Origin: Actinomycetes bacterium
Lineage (GTDB): Bacteria > Actinomycetota > Actinomycetes > Mycobacteriales > Mycobacteriaceae
Assembly (NCBI GenBank): GCA_022601135.1
Contig: JAHZJB010000072.1
Coordinates: forward strand, 1 to 35,049
Direction: 5' to 3'
DNA: 35,049 bases
The position numbers were made by a program, and so were the translations under genes. Under the pieces are notes generated by a model. That model had not been told where the DNA came from, ran no database searches, and saw only the letters and a list, made by a program, of their open reading frames with translations. Within the stretch, counting starts at the first letter, position 1. Each line of letters starts with the position of its first letter. Shown here piece by piece: positions 1-8,933 of this stretch.

Positions 1-2
1 AC

Positions 3-1274
3 TTAGTTTGTCGTTGGTGGTGGTTGTGGCTGGAAGGGCTGGTAGGGCTGGAAGGGTTGGTACCACCACCAGTCGGCGTGGTCGCCGGTGGGTCCGGGGC
101 AGGGTGGGACCGTTGGTGGGGGTTGTGTGGGTGGGCGGGCCAGTGAGGCGCTGGTCAGGGCGTGGCCGTTGCTGTCGGTCACGGTGAGGTGTTCGGCGGT
201 CCCGGTCAGGGTGATGACGCCGCGATGGTGGGCGCGGTGGTGGTACGGGCAGACGAGCACGAGGTTGGACACCTCGGTGGGGCCGCCATCTTCCCAGTGC
301 TGGATGTGGTGGGCGTGCAGACCGCTGGTGGCCCCGCAGCCGGGAACGGCGCAGTGGGGATCGCGGTGCTCGAGGGCGCGGCGCAGCCGCGGGCTGATCG
401 TGCGGCGTGCCCGCCCGGCGCCGAGGGGTTGGCCGCCGCGGTGGAACCAGACCTCGCAGGTCGCATCGCAGAGCAGATATCGGCGTTCGTCGTCGGAGAG
501 CAGCGGGCCCAGGTGCAGGGAGGCGGCGCGGGTGTCGAGGTCGACATGGGCGATGACGGTGGTGCGCTGCCCGTGCGGCCGGCGGGCCACCTCGGTGTCC
601 CACCCGGCCTCGATGAGGCTCATGAACCCATCCGCGGTACCTGGAAACGGCCGCGCCTGCTCGGATACCGGTTGCCCCTCGGCGTGGTCTCGTTTCCACT
701 CGGCGATCAGCGCATCGAGATGGGATTGCAACGCGACCTCGAAGGTGGCTGCCTGGGCATGCGGAAGCGTGATCCGCCACGACGTGGATACCTCATCAGA
801 ACTGGTCTTGGTGACCGAGGGCCGCGGCTCCGGCCGAGGAGCCGGATCGGGTCGTGGCTCGAGCTTGACCGCGGTGCGTAGCTGGCTGACCGTGGCCCGG
901 GGGGCCAGCTGCGCGTAATGCTCATCAGAGCCCTCGCCGGCCCGCCCGGCGATCACCCCGACCTGGTCCAGCGACAGTCGGCCGTCGCGTAAACCCTGCG
1001 TGCAGCGGGGAACCTGCTCGACCCGACGCGCCACCGTAGCGATCGTGTTCGCGTTGGCCGGGGACACGCCCAGCTTCCAGCCCACCAGCGCGGCCACCGA
1101 CCGCGCTCCCGTGGCGCCCCACAACTGCTCACGATCCAGCTCGGCCACGATCTGCACCACACGCCCGTCGATCGCGTTGCGCTGACCAGCCAACTCCGCC
1201 AACTCCTCGAACAACACTGCCACCCGATCATCAGGACTCACCTCGGTGGCCAAAGATGCTGCGCTCGAGGACAT
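3..1274 (-). CDS. DUF222/HNH endonuclease (13E12 repeat family)
   Basis: This encodes a 423-residue protein of the DUF222-plus-HNH family, which occurs in many copies in mycobacteria and is related to the REP13E12 elements. The N-terminal two thirds is the helical DUF222 region. The HNH nuclease motif lies near residues 308-350, with a CxxxxC pair, the HAHHIQHW core, a conserved Asn and a final CPYHH. The tail is odd: a WWWY run followed by repeated Gln-Pro-aromatic triplets, encoded by a 9-bp tandem repeat. I chose ATG at 1274; a TTG at 1292 is in frame but less likely. A G-rich stretch precedes the ATG. Family members are presumed metal-dependent DNA nucleases, but the biological role is not established. 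It transcribes away from the window and ends 3 bases from its edge. The family call is secure; the function is inferred. Confidence 0.9.
   Translation of the reverse strand: MSSSAASLATEVSPDDRVAVLFEELAELAGQRNAIDGRVVQIVAELDREQLWGATGARSVAALVGWKLGVSPANANTIATVARRVEQVPRCTQGLRDGRLSLDQVGVIAGRAGEGSDEHYAQLAPRATVSQLRTAVKLEPRPDPAPRPEPRPSVTKTSSDEVSTSWRITLPHAQAATFEVALQSHLDALIAEWKRDHAEGQPVSEQARPFPGTADGFMSLIEAGWDTEVARRPHGQRTTVIAHVDLDTRAASLHLGPLLSDDERRYLLCDATCEVWFHRGGQPLGAGRARRTISPRLRRALEHRDPHCAVPGCGATSGLHAHHIQHWEDGGPTEVSNLVLVCPYHHRAHHRGVITLTGTAEHLTVTDSNGHALTSASLARPPTQPPPTVPPCPGPTGDHADWWWYQPFQPYQPFQPQPPPTTN
28..63. repeat. 9-bp tandem repeat in the 3' end of the DUF222 gene
   Basis: Four units follow the pattern ggctggWag (the last is degenerate, ggttggtac). 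On the minus strand they encode the Gln-Pro-Phe/Tyr triplets of the protein's C-terminus. Exact third-position identity between units suggests recent slippage. Confidence 0.75.
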
Positions 1275-1322
1275 AACCCCATTCTTGCGCAACGGTCCGA
1301 CAGCAAGTTCCGGTTGGCCGGG

Positions 1323-1976
1323 TCAGCTCCTAGTTCGGGGGCGACGGCGCCCGACTGGGGTCAGCGCGGCGACGGTCATGGCTCTCAGCACGGTGCGCGA
1401 TGTGGCCTCGGCCGCCTTCGTGGTACCGGGTTTCACGCTGTGCGAGGTGGAGTTCAGCAACCCGAAGGCGGCGTGGGCCGTCAGCCGGGCTTCGGCATCG
1501 GTCAGGGTGGGGTCGCGCCGGCGCAGCACGCCCACCCAAATCTCCACGTACTGCCGCTGTTTACGGCGGACCTGCCGTTTGGCGGCGGTGGGAAGGTTGC
1601 CGAGATCGCGGTCCTGGATGCGGATCAGATCGGATTCACCGAGCGCGAAGTCCAGGTGCAGTTCGATCAAACCCTGGAGTGCGGCGTCGGCATCGTGGGC
1701 ACTACCGGCTACCTCATCCGCTCCGTTCAAGAGGCGGGTGCTGATCCCAACGAGTAGCTCGACCAGTAATGCTTCCTTGTTGGGAAAGTGTCGGTAGATC
1801 GCTGGGCCGCTGACTCCGGCTGCCGCGCCGATATCCTCCAACCGCACCGCGAGGTAGCCGTGCAACGCCATCAGACGTTCAGCGGCGCTGATCAATTGAC
1901 TGCGGCGATCGGATTTTGCCCTGCTGCGCCGGGACGCGGGCCGGGGTGCCGGCGAGGGTGGACTTTGCGCGGTCAT
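1323..1976 (-). CDS. bkaR: TetR-family repressor (BkaR/Rv2506-like)
   Basis: This is a 217-residue TetR-type regulator. A basic, Arg-rich N-terminus leads into the helix-turn-helix around residues 47-66 (LEDIGAAAGVSGPAIYRHF), the family's typical YRHFPNK signature. The rest is a helical ligand-binding and dimerisation domain. I chose ATG 1976 because a perfect GGAGG (plus-strand cctcc at 1984-1988) sits 7 nt upstream; an in-frame ATG at 2045 would lie inside the operator. The gene is divergent from accD1. In M. tuberculosis the gene in this position (Rv2506, BkaR) was reported as a repressor of branched-chain keto-acid metabolism, so the same role is inferred here, probably with a branched acyl-CoA or related metabolite as inducer. 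Autoregulation is likely because its own start overlaps the shared operator. Confidence 0.85.
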   Translation of the reverse strand: MTAQSPPSPAPRPASRRSRAKSDRRSQLISAAERLMALHGYLAVRLEDIGAAAGVSGPAIYRHFPNKEALLVELLVGISTRLLNGADEVAGSAHDADAALQGLIELHLDFALGESDLIRIQDRDLGNLPTAAKRQVRRKQRQYVEIWVGVLRRRDPTLTDAEARLTAHAAFGLLNSTSHSVKPGTTKAAEATSRTVLRAMTVAALTPVGRRRPRTRS

Positions 1977-1997
1977 CACGCAACCTCCAGCCGCTGG

Positions 1998-2027
1998 TGG
2001 ACACCGAGAGTTAATGATGACTAACAT
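1998..2027 (+). promoter_or_regulatory. Predicted SigA-type promoter of the accD1 operon
   Basis: A -35 box TGGACA (1998-2003, one mismatch to TTGACA) and a -10 box TAACAT (2022-2027, TANNNT type) are separated by 18 nt. Transcription would begin near 2034, giving a leader of about 38 nt. The -10 box lies in the left operator half, so repressor binding would block it. A -10-like TATGTT on the minus strand (2028-2023) could serve the tetR gene. Confidence 0.5.
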
Positions 2028-2052
2028 ACCATCAGTTAGTCTCAATTAACTC
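2008..2052. promoter_or_regulatory. 45-bp double palindrome, probable TetR operator
   Basis: Two dyads share the centre at base 2030. The outer arms GAGTTAAT/ATTAACTC (2008-2015 and 2045-2052) match 8 of 8; the inner arms GACTAAC/GTTAGTC (2019-2025 and 2035-2041) match 7 of 7. It can also be read as two 16-bp sites, GTTAATGATGACTAAC (2010-2025) and GTTAGTCTCAATTAAC (2035-2050). Each is itself an imperfect palindrome, and their centres are 25 bp apart. It lies between the divergent tetR and accD1 starts and covers the predicted -10 boxes. Binding by the adjacent TetR protein is inferred. Confidence 0.8.
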
Positions 2053-2071
2053 AACCGAAGCGGATTCAGCG

Positions 2072-3622
2072 ATGGCAGCGCAAGCATCACATCACGACGA
2101 TCATGTTGCGCTGGTCGAACAGCTGCGCAGCAAGCTGGCCACGGCGGCTCGCGGCGGTTCGGAACGCGCTCGCGAGCGCCATGTGAGCAGAGGCAAGTTG
2201 CTGCCGCGAGACCGCGTCGACGGGCTGCTCGACCCCGGCAGCCCTTTTCTCGAGTTGGCCGCGCTGGCTGCCGACGGCATGTACGAGGACGAGTGTCCGG
2301 GCGCGGGAATCATCGCCGGGATCGGCCGGGTGTCGGGCCGCGAATGCATGATCGTGGCCAACGATGCGACGGTCAAGGGCGGGACGTATTACCCGATATC
2401 GGTCAAGAAACATCTGCGGGCGCAGGAGATCGCGGCGCAGAACCGGCTGCCGTGCCTGTATCTGGTGGACTCCGGAGGCGCGTTCCTGCCGCGGCAGGAC
2501 GAGGTCTTTCCCGACCGCGAGCACTTCGGACGCATCTTCTACAACCAAGCGACGATGAGCGCCCAGGGAATTGCCCAGATCGCGGCCGTTCTCGGCTCGT
2601 GTACCGCCGGGGGAGCCTACGTTCCGGCGATGAGCGATGAGGCAGTCATCGTCCGAGACCAGGGAACCATCTTCCTCGGGGGCCCGCCGCTGGTGAAAGC
2701 CGCCACCGGCGAGGTCGTCACCGCCGAGGAGTTGGGTGGTGGCGATCTACACTCCAAAGTCTCGGGTGTGACCGATCATCTCGCCCACGACGATCGCGAC
2801 GCGTTGCAGATCATGCGCCGGATCGTAGGTACCTTGGCGCCGAAGGCCGAGCCGCCCTGGCACGTGGCGGCAACGGTCGACGCCACCGCTGACCAGGCCG
2901 AGCTCTACAGCGTCGTTCCCGTCGATTCCAGAGTGCCGTACGACGTGCACGAGGTGATCACCCGCATCATCGACGGTGGCGAATTCAGTGAATTCAAAGC
3001 CGACTACGGCACCACGCTGGTGACCGGCTTCGCCCGCATCCACGGCCACCCGGTCGGCGTCGTCGCCAACAACGGCGTGCTGTTCGGCGAGTCGGCGGTC
3101 AAGGGGGCGCATTTCATCGAGCTGTGTGACAAGCGGGTTATCCCGTTGCTTTTCTTGCAGAACATTTCGGGGTTCATGGTCGGGCGGGATTACGAGGCGG
3201 GCGGAATCGCCAAACACGGCGCCAAGATGGTGACGGCGGTGGCCTGCGCGCGCGTTCCCAAGCTGACCGTGGTGATCGGGGGCTCCTACGGTGCTGGCAA
3301 CTACTCGATGTGCGGCAGGGCGTATTCTCCGCGCTTCCTGTGGATGTGGCCGAACGCGCGGATCTCGGTGATGGGTGGCGAGCAGGCGGCCTCCGTGCTT
3401 GCCACGGTTCGAGGCGAGATGACCCCCGAGGAAGAAGAGGCGTTCAAGGCGCCGATCCGTGCGCAGTATGAGGATCAGGGCAATCCTTACTATTCCACCG
3501 CCCGCCTCTGGGACGACGGGGTGATCGACCCCGCAGATACCAGAACGATTGTCGGGCTGGCGCTTTCGGTTGCCGGGCAGGCGCCGCTGGAACCGGTCTC
3601 CTACGGTGTATTTCGGATGTGA
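2072..3622 (+). CDS. accD1: Acyl-CoA carboxylase beta (carboxyltransferase) subunit, methylcrotonyl-CoA type
   Basis: This 516-residue carboxyltransferase moves CO2 from carboxybiotin onto an acyl-CoA. Two crotonase-like halves are visible. The N-half carries the CTAGGAY oxyanion-type glycine motif at residues 177-183; the C-half carries [16 protein letters not shown] starting near residue 403. The [21 protein letters not shown] stretch is characteristic of 3-methylcrotonyl-CoA carboxylase beta rather than propionyl-CoA carboxylase beta. The length fits the family. The ribosome-binding site before ATG 2072 is weak. accA1 starts 6 nt after the stop. M. tuberculosis AccD1-AccA1 has been characterised as a methylcrotonyl-CoA carboxylase of leucine catabolism, and I infer the same here. 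Expression is probably controlled by the divergent TetR repressor. Confidence 0.93.
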   Translation: MAAQASHHDDHVALVEQLRSKLATAARGGSERARERHVSRGKLLPRDRVDGLLDPGSPFLELAALAADGMYEDECPGAGIIAGIGRVSGRECMIVANDATVKGGTYYPISVKKHLRAQEIAAQNRLPCLYLVDSGGAFLPRQDEVFPDREHFGRIFYNQATMSAQGIAQIAAVLGSCTAGGAYVPAMSDEAVIVRDQGTIFLGGPPLVKAATGEVVTAEELGGGDLHSKVSGVTDHLAHDDRDALQIMRRIVGTLAPKAEPPWHVAATVDATADQAELYSVVPVDSRVPYDVHEVITRIIDGGEFSEFKADYGTTLVTGFARIHGHPVGVVANNGVLFGESAVKGAHFIELCDKRVIPLLFLQNISGFMVGRDYEAGGIAKHGAKMVTAVACARVPKLTVVIGGSYGAGNYSMCGRAYSPRFLWMWPNARISVMGGEQAASVLATVRGEMTPEEEEAFKAPIRAQYEDQGNPYYSTARLWDDGVIDPADTRTIVGLALSVAGQAPLEPVSYGVFRM

Positions 3623-3628
3623 GCAGAG

Positions 3629-5620
3629 ATGACACAATCTTTCGATACCGTTCTCGTCGCCAACCGCGGGGAGATTGCGGTCCGGGTGATTCGCACGCTG
3701 CGATCGATGGGAATTCGGTCGGTGGCGGTTTTCAGCGACGCCGATGCGGGAGCGCGCCACGTTGGCGAGGCGGATGTCGCTGTCCGCATCGGGCCGGCGC
3801 CTGCCCGGCAGAGCTACCTGTCGATAGATGCCCTATTGTCGGCGGTTGAGCGCACAGGCGCGCAGGCGGTCCACCCGGGCTACGGGTTCCTCTCGGAGAA
3901 TGCACAATTCGCTGAGGCTCTGAGTTCGGCGGGTGTGGTGTTCATCGGCCCCCCGGTGGGGGCGATCCGGACCATGGGCGACAAGATTGCGGCGAAGGCG
4001 GCGGTGTCCGCCTTCGGGGTGCCCGTCGTGCCGGGTATCTCGCGACCGGGGCTGACCGATGCCGATCTGATCGCCGGTGCCGTCGAGGTCGGTTACCCGG
4101 TGTTGGTGAAGCCGTCGGCGGGTGGGGGCGGCAAGGGCATGCGAGTTGTCCACGACCCGTCCGACCTCCCCTCGGCACTGGATAGTGCACGGCGAGAGTC
4201 GGCTTCGGCTTTCGGGGACGACACGCTCTTCCTTGAGCGGTTCGTCCTCAACCCCCGTCACATCGAGGTGCAGGTGCTCGCCGACAGCCACGGCGCGGTG
4301 ATACACCTCGGCGAACGCGAATGCAGCCTGCAGCGAAGGCATCAGAAGGTGATCGAAGAGGCGCCGTCGCCGGTGCTCGATTCTGCCGCCCGGGCTCGTA
4401 TAGGCGCTGCGGCGTGCGATACCGCGCGCAGCGTGGACTACGCCGGTGCCGGCACCGTGGAGTTCATCGTCTCGGCCGATCGGCCCGACGAGTTCTTCTT
4501 CATGGAGATGAATACCCGCCTCCAGGTGGAACACCCGGTCACCGAGATGGTCACCGGCCTTGACCTGGTAGAACTACAGGTGAGGATCGCTGCGGGGGAG
4601 AAGTTGCCCCTGGAACAGCATTCCATCCATCTGGACGGCCATGCCATCGAGGCACGTGTGTACGCCGAGGATCCCGCCAGGGGATTCCTGCCCACCGGCG
4701 GGGACGTCATCGCCCTCGCCGAGCCGTCCGGGCCGGGGATCAGGGTGGACTCCGGAATTGCCGCCGGCACCGTAGTCGGCAGCGACTACGACCCGATGCT
4801 GGCCAAGGTCATCGCTCACGCCGCCGACCGGCGTACTGCGTTGCGGGCACTCGATGCGGCACTGGCCGACACCGCCGTCCTCGGCCTGACCACGAACATC
4901 GAGTTCCTCCGATTCCTGCTGGCCGATCCGGACGTGGCCGCAGGCCGCCTGGACACTGGGTTGTTGGATCGCCGCACACCGGATTTCGCGCCCGTGCCGC
5001 CCGGGGACGACGAGCTGATCGCCGCGGCGGCCTACCGGTGGATACAGTCCTGGCCGGTCGTCCCTGGCAGCCCGTGGGATGTGCCGTCGGGTTGGCGTAT
5101 CGCCGGGCGCGCGCCGACCACGTTCCGGCTGCGCGCCGGGGACAGGACAGATCACGTCGCCCTGGCCGGTTCGCCGGACCAAGCGGCAGCCACCGTCGAG
5201 GATGGCGAAACCCGAACGCTGCGTGCATCTTTGAATGGCGAATTGCTGGCGGTCACCATAGACGCATTGCGCACCGACTACCTGGCGGCGTCGGTGGCCG
5301 ATCAGGTGTGGCTGGCCCGGGCGGGCCGCGTGGTGCTGGTCGAGGAAATGTGCGAGGCGCCGGTGCGCCCGGACGACGAGCGTAGCGGTGACGCCGAGCT
5401 GAGCAGTCCGATGCCGGGTGCGGTGGTCGCCGTCCCTGTCGCGGACGGCGACCGAGTCGAGGCCGGAACGGTGGTGGTTACTGTCGAGGCCATGAAGATG
5501 GAGCACGCGCTTGCCGCGCCGGTCGATGGCATGGTGGAACTGATGGTCAGCGCGGGCGACCAGGTGAAGGTGGGCCAGGTTCTGGCCCGGATAACAGCAA
5601 CTGAGGAGCCGCAACTGTGA
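3629..5620 (+). CDS. accA1: Acyl-CoA carboxylase alpha subunit (biotin carboxylase plus BCCP)
   Basis: This 663-residue subunit carboxylates its own biotin with ATP and bicarbonate. The biotin carboxylase domain opens with [20 protein letters not shown]. It contains the ATP-grasp glycine loop [10 protein letters not shown] and the [14 protein letters not shown] active-site segment near residues 290-303. A linker follows, then the C-terminal biotinyl domain. There the EAMKMEH motif places the biotinylated lysine at K623, 35 residues before the end of a compact lipoyl-like fold. Together with accD1 it would form an alpha6beta6-type holoenzyme. It overlaps fadE19 by 4 nt (GTGA), implying translational coupling. 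The composite biotin carboxylase/carrier arrangement and length are normal for actinobacterial AccA proteins. Confidence 0.94.
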   Translation: MTQSFDTVLVANRGEIAVRVIRTLRSMGIRSVAVFSDADAGARHVGEADVAVRIGPAPARQSYLSIDALLSAVERTGAQAVHPGYGFLSENAQFAEALSSAGVVFIGPPVGAIRTMGDKIAAKAAVSAFGVPVVPGISRPGLTDADLIAGAVEVGYPVLVKPSAGGGGKGMRVVHDPSDLPSALDSARRESASAFGDDTLFLERFVLNPRHIEVQVLADSHGAVIHLGERECSLQRRHQKVIEEAPSPVLDSAARARIGAAACDTARSVDYAGAGTVEFIVSADRPDEFFFMEMNTRLQVEHPVTEMVTGLDLVELQVRIAAGEKLPLEQHSIHLDGHAIEARVYAEDPARGFLPTGGDVIALAEPSGPGIRVDSGIAAGTVVGSDYDPMLAKVIAHAADRRTALRALDAALADTAVLGLTTNIEFLRFLLADPDVAAGRLDTGLLDRRTPDFAPVPPGDDELIAAAAYRWIQSWPVVPGSPWDVPSGWRIAGRAPTTFRLRAGDRTDHVALAGSPDQAAATVEDGETRTLRASLNGELLAVTIDALRTDYLAASVADQVWLARAGRVVLVEEMCEAPVRPDDERSGDAELSSPMPGAVVAVPVADGDRVEAGTVVVTVEAMKMEHALAAPVDGMVELMVSAGDQVKVGQVLARITATEEPQL

Positions 5621-6792
5621 CCGATTCTCAAGGGACCGACTTTCTGGCCACCGGCACGCTGCCCGACCACTACGAGCAGTTGGCCAAGACGGTGCGCGAT
5701 TTCGCCCAGAATGTGGTGGCTCCGGTGGCCGCCAAACACGACGAAGAGCACTCGTTCCCCTACGAGGTGGTGGCCGGGATGGCCGACATGGGGCTCTTCG
5801 GTCTTCCCTTCCCCGAGGAATACGGCGGAATGGGTGGCGACTACTTCGCTCTCTGCCTGGCTCTCGAGGAACTGGGCAAGGTGGACCAGAGCGTCGCGAT
5901 CACGCTGGAGGCGGGTGTGTCGTTGGGAGCCATGCCCGTCTACCGGTTCGGCACCGAGGAGCAGCGGCAAGAATGGTTGCCGTCCCTGGCCGGCGGCAAG
6001 GCGCTTGGCGCGTTCGGGTTGACCGAGGCGGGCGGAGGCAGCGACGCCGGCGCGACCAGGACCACGGCCAAACTAGACGGACCAACCTGGGTGATCAACG
6101 GCAGCAAGCAATTCATCACCAACTCGGGCACCGACATCACCAAGCTGGTGACCGTCACTGCGGTCACCGGAGAAAACGATGGGCGCAAAGAGATCTCGTC
6201 GATCCTGGTGCCGGTTCCGACGGCGGGTTTCACCGCGGGGCCGGCCTACAACAAGGTGGGCTGGAACGCTTCGGACACCCACCCGCTCAGCTTTGACGAC
6301 GTCCGGGTGCCACAGGAGAACCTGCTGGGCGAGCGGGGGCGCGGGTACGCCAACTTCCTGCGGATCCTCGACGAGGGGCGCATAGCGATCGCTGCAGTAT
6401 CGGTCGGCGCGGCGCAGGGCTGCGTGGATGAGAGCGTCAAGTACTCCAAGGAAAGGCAGGCGTTCGGCCGCGCGATCGGGACAAACCAGGCGATCGCGTT
6501 CAAGATCGCCCGGATGGAGGCCCGGGCCCACGCCGCCCGCGCGGCCTACTACGACGCGGCCGCGCTGATGCTGTCGGGTAAGCCGTTCAAGAAGCAGGCC
6601 GCGGTCGCCAAGTTGGTGGCCAGCGAGGCGGCCATGGACAACGCCCGAGACGCCACCCAGATCTTCGGCGGTTACGGGTTCATGAACGAATACCCGGTCG
6701 CCCGGCACTATCGAGACAGCAAGATCCTCGAAATCGGCGAGGGTACAACGGAAGTCCAGTTGATGTTGATCGCGAGAGAGCTCGGGCTGTGA
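5617..6792 (+). CDS. fadE19: Acyl-CoA dehydrogenase (FadE19-like), branched-chain
   Basis: This 391-residue FAD-dependent acyl-CoA dehydrogenase makes the alpha,beta-unsaturated acyl-CoA and passes electrons to ETF. Signature 1 ([13 protein letters not shown]) and signature 2 ([19 protein letters not shown]) are intact. The terminal motif IGEGTTEVQ places a glutamate at E375, the catalytic-base position of medium- and short/branched-chain enzymes; classical isovaleryl-CoA dehydrogenases have Ala there and use a different Glu. It starts with GTG 5617 overlapping the accA1 stop, behind a GAGGAG Shine-Dalgarno at 5603-5608. Its position between the carboxylase and the hydratase/lyase genes implies branched acyl-CoA substrates from leucine or isoleucine. 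The exact substrate cannot be read from the sequence. Confidence 0.92.
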   Translation: MTDSQGTDFLATGTLPDHYEQLAKTVRDFAQNVVAPVAAKHDEEHSFPYEVVAGMADMGLFGLPFPEEYGGMGGDYFALCLALEELGKVDQSVAITLEAGVSLGAMPVYRFGTEEQRQEWLPSLAGGKALGAFGLTEAGGGSDAGATRTTAKLDGPTWVINGSKQFITNSGTDITKLVTVTAVTGENDGRKEISSILVPVPTAGFTAGPAYNKVGWNASDTHPLSFDDVRVPQENLLGERGRGYANFLRILDEGRIAIAAVSVGAAQGCVDESVKYSKERQAFGRAIGTNQAIAFKIARMEARAHAARAAYYDAAALMLSGKPFKKQAAVAKLVASEAAMDNARDATQIFGGYGFMNEYPVARHYRDSKILEIGEGTTEVQLMLIARELGL

Positions 6793-7292
6793 CCGCGAAA
6801 CGCAGCATCGTCCAGCGCGGGTTGTGGTTTGAAGAGTTCGAGACCGGGGTGCTCTACCAGCACCGGCCCGGGCGCACGATCACCGAATCGGACAACGTGC
6901 TGTTCACCACCCTGACGATGAATACTCAGGCCCTGCATCTGGATGCCGCGTTCGCCGATGCGCTGCCGCCGTTCAACCAGCGGCTGGTCAACTCGATGTT
7001 CACGCTGTCGACCCTCGTCGGCCTTTCGGTGGCGCAGCTGACGCAGGGAACCATCGTGGGCAATCTGGGCTTCAGCGACGTGGCGTTCCCTAAACCGTTG
7101 TTTCATGGCGACACGCTCTACGCCGAGACCGAGATCACCGAAAAGCGCGAGTCCAAGAGCCGTCCGGGAGAGGGCATTGTGACGTTCGCTCACACGGGCC
7201 GCAATCAGCGCGGTGAGGTCGTAGCCATTGCGTCGCGAAAGACCATGGTGCGCAAGCGCCCCGAGGAGATCTCAGATGGCGTTGGGCAATAA
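6789..7292 (+). CDS. MaoC-like acyl-CoA hydratase (Rv2499c-like)
   Basis: This 167-residue single hot-dog protein of the MaoC dehydratase family probably hydrates the unsaturated CoA ester formed by the carboxylase. It begins with GTG 6789, overlapping the fadE19 stop by 4 nt. The segment [21 protein letters not shown] (residues 32-52) occupies the place of the R-hydratase GDxNPxH motif: the His is kept, but the usual Asp aligns with Asn. From memory, mesaconyl-CoA-type hydratases show a similar Asn. Because citE cleaves 3-hydroxyacyl-CoAs, a methylglutaconyl-CoA or mesaconyl/itaconyl-CoA hydratase role is reasonable, but it is inferred from context. It overlaps citE by 17 nt. Confidence 0.85.
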   Translation: MTAKRSIVQRGLWFEEFETGVLYQHRPGRTITESDNVLFTTLTMNTQALHLDAAFADALPPFNQRLVNSMFTLSTLVGLSVAQLTQGTIVGNLGFSDVAFPKPLFHGDTLYAETEITEKRESKSRPGEGIVTFAHTGRNQRGEVVAIASRKTMVRKRPEEISDGVGQ

Positions 7293-8082
7293 CGGTCCAG
7301 GCTGGCTGTTCTGCCCGGCTGACCGGCCTGAGCGATTCGAGAAGGCCGCTGCAGCAGCCGATGTCGTGATATTGGACCTCGAGGACGGCGTAGCGGCCAA
7401 GGACAAGGAGGCCGCGCGCGCGGCGCTTCTCGGCACTCCACTCGACCCGGCCCGCACCGTGGTCCGCGTCAGCCCCGTCGGAACACCGGACCACCCGCTG
7501 GACCTGGAGGCGCTCCGGGGCACCGCCTACACCACTGTGATGCTGGCCAAGACGGAGACCGCCGAGCAGGTCGCGTCGCTGGCACCCTTCGAGGCGGTCA
7601 TCCTCATCGAGACTCCGCTCGGGGCTCTGACGGTCACCGAGGCGGCGCAGGTCGACAACGCGTGCGCCGTCATGTGGGGTGCGGAGGATCTCTTCGCCGC
7701 CACCGGCGGTACCGCCAACCGCCGGCCCGACGGCAGCTACCGCGACGTCGCCAAACATGTGCGTTCGCAGAGTCTGCTCGCCGCCAAGGCCTTTGGGCTG
7801 CTGGCACTGGACTCGGTGTACCTGGATATCAGGGACCTCGACGGATTGCGCGCAGAGACCGATGACGCGGTTGCGGTAGGGTTCGACGCCAAGGTTGCCA
7901 TCCACCCCACCCAGGTTGGAGTCATTCGCGCCGGGTACGCGCCCACCGACGACCAGATCAATTGGGCACGAGCCGTTCTCGCCAGAGCGAGTTCCGAACG
8001 CGGCGTATTCCAGTTCGAGGGTCAGATGGTCGACATGCCGGTGCTGCGCCGCGCCGAGCGCATTGTGGCGTCAGCCCCTTAG
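7276..8082 (+). CDS. citE: CitE-like beta-hydroxyacyl-CoA lyase (Rv2498c-like)
   Basis: This 268-residue HpcH/HpaI-CitE superfamily TIM barrel cleaves a hydroxyacyl-CoA to acetyl-CoA plus a keto acid. Visible motifs are [12 protein letters not shown] at the N-terminus, [10 protein letters not shown] (Mg-binding region), ILIETPLGA with the metal-ligand Glu, the GAEDLFA Asp, and KVAIHPTQV near the C-terminus. There is no citrate-lyase alpha or gamma partner, so this is a stand-alone lyase. M. tuberculosis Rv2498c was reported as a bifunctional lyase acting on (S)-citramalyl-CoA (itaconate dissimilation) and on HMG-CoA (leucine catabolism); the same is inferred. I chose ATG 7276 with GAGGAG at 7263-7268, which lies inside the preceding gene. 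It is the last gene of the operon and ends one base from the convergent echA. Confidence 0.9.
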   Translation: MALGNNGPGWLFCPADRPERFEKAAAAADVVILDLEDGVAAKDKEAARAALLGTPLDPARTVVRVSPVGTPDHPLDLEALRGTAYTTVMLAKTETAEQVASLAPFEAVILIETPLGALTVTEAAQVDNACAVMWGAEDLFAATGGTANRRPDGSYRDVAKHVRSQSLLAAKAFGLLALDSVYLDIRDLDGLRAETDDAVAVGFDAKVAIHPTQVGVIRAGYAPTDDQINWARAVLARASSERGVFQFEGQMVDMPVLRRAERIVASAP

Positions 8083-8083
8083 C

Positions 8084-8836
8084 TCACGTGCGCCTGGCGG
8101 CAGCCAACCGCGCAACGAATTCAGGCGACTCAATCGATGCCGCCTGGGGCCCGATCTCGACGTCGACGGCGATACGGTGCTGATCGAGGTCCACGGTGCC
8201 GGGGTGGGCGGTAGCCCGCATCGAGGCCTTGGTCGACAAGACCACCTCGCGCGGAGCGGCAGCCGGCCCGGCGGCAAGGGCCCGGGCGGCGGCCACCGGG
8301 TCCTGCGCGACGTCGAGGGCCAATCCGTGGCGGACGGCCGAGTCCGCGTCGAAACGCATCCCGAACAGCAGCGCCGCCCGTGCCGCCTGCGGACCGATTG
8401 CCCGCTGCAGCATCCACGTTGCGCCGCCGCCGGGGTGGATTCCGAGCTTCTGGAACCGCGGGTCGAACATCGCTGACGGGCCCGCTATCCGCACATCGGT
8501 CGCAAGCGCGAGGTTTAGGCCGGCACCCACCGCGGGGCCGTTGACGGCGGCAATGGTGGGCAGCGTGCACTCCGCAACGGCCAGGAACCCGTCGTATATC
8601 ACCCGCAATCCATCCTCGGTTGCTTCGCCGAGCGCCGTGAGGTCGGCGCCGGCGCAGAACGCTTTACCCGCGCCGGTGATGATCACCGCGTGGACAGCGG
8701 GGTCGGCCTCAGCCGCTTCGACGGCGGCACGAAGCGCCGCTGAGCTCTGTGCGGTCACCGCGTTGCGGCGGCCGGGATCGTTGACGGTGATGAGTGCGAC
8801 GCGGTCATCGACCTGCGTCAGAACTGGGTCGGACAC
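8084..8836 (-). CDS. echA14: Enoyl-CoA hydratase/isomerase family protein (EchA14-like)
   Basis: This 250-residue crotonase-fold protein has an oxyanion-hole segment [14 protein letters not shown] near residues 56-69 and a second loop [19 protein letters not shown] near 96-114. The catalytic Glu position of true hydratases is not obvious: [16 protein letters not shown] occupies the place where E-x-x-x-G-x-x-P-G-G usually stands, with Gln-Lys before the Leu-Gly. Hydratase, isomerase or other crotonase chemistry therefore remains open. The start is GTG 8836, because a TANNNT box sits exactly -12 to -7 from it, suggesting a leaderless mRNA. The gene is tail-to-tail with citE. The symbol rests on position relative to M. 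tuberculosis Rv2486 and on family. Confidence 0.82.
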   Translation of the reverse strand: MSDPVLTQVDDRVALITVNDPGRRNAVTAQSSAALRAAVEAAEADPAVHAVIITGAGKAFCAGADLTALGEATEDGLRVIYDGFLAVAECTLPTIAAVNGPAVGAGLNLALATDVRIAGPSAMFDPRFQKLGIHPGGGATWMLQRAIGPQAARAALLFGMRFDADSAVRHGLALDVAQDPVAAARALAAGPAAAPREVVLSTKASMRATAHPGTVDLDQHRIAVDVEIGPQAASIESPEFVARLAAARRT

Positions 8837-8842
8837 TCGCTC

Positions 8843-8848
8843 AGCGTA
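8843..8848 (-). promoter_or_regulatory. Predicted leaderless -10 box of echA
   Basis: On the minus strand TACGCT lies exactly -12 to -7 relative to the GTG at 8836, with GAGCGA between. There is no good Shine-Dalgarno. A transcript starting at the G of GTG is predicted; no clear -35 was seen. Confidence 0.45.
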
Positions 8849-8933
8849 GTGGGTCGGCCGGACAGCTCTGGTCGGCTCCAGCATGCGCGACGGCGGCACC
8901 GCCCGACCGTCGTCACCTGGGTATGGCGCGCGT

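Noticed and set aside
2747..3760. Long antisense frame opposite accD1/accA1
   Set aside because: It has no recognisable domain or ribosome-binding site and a skewed His/Arg/Gly composition typical of shadow frames in GC-rich genes.
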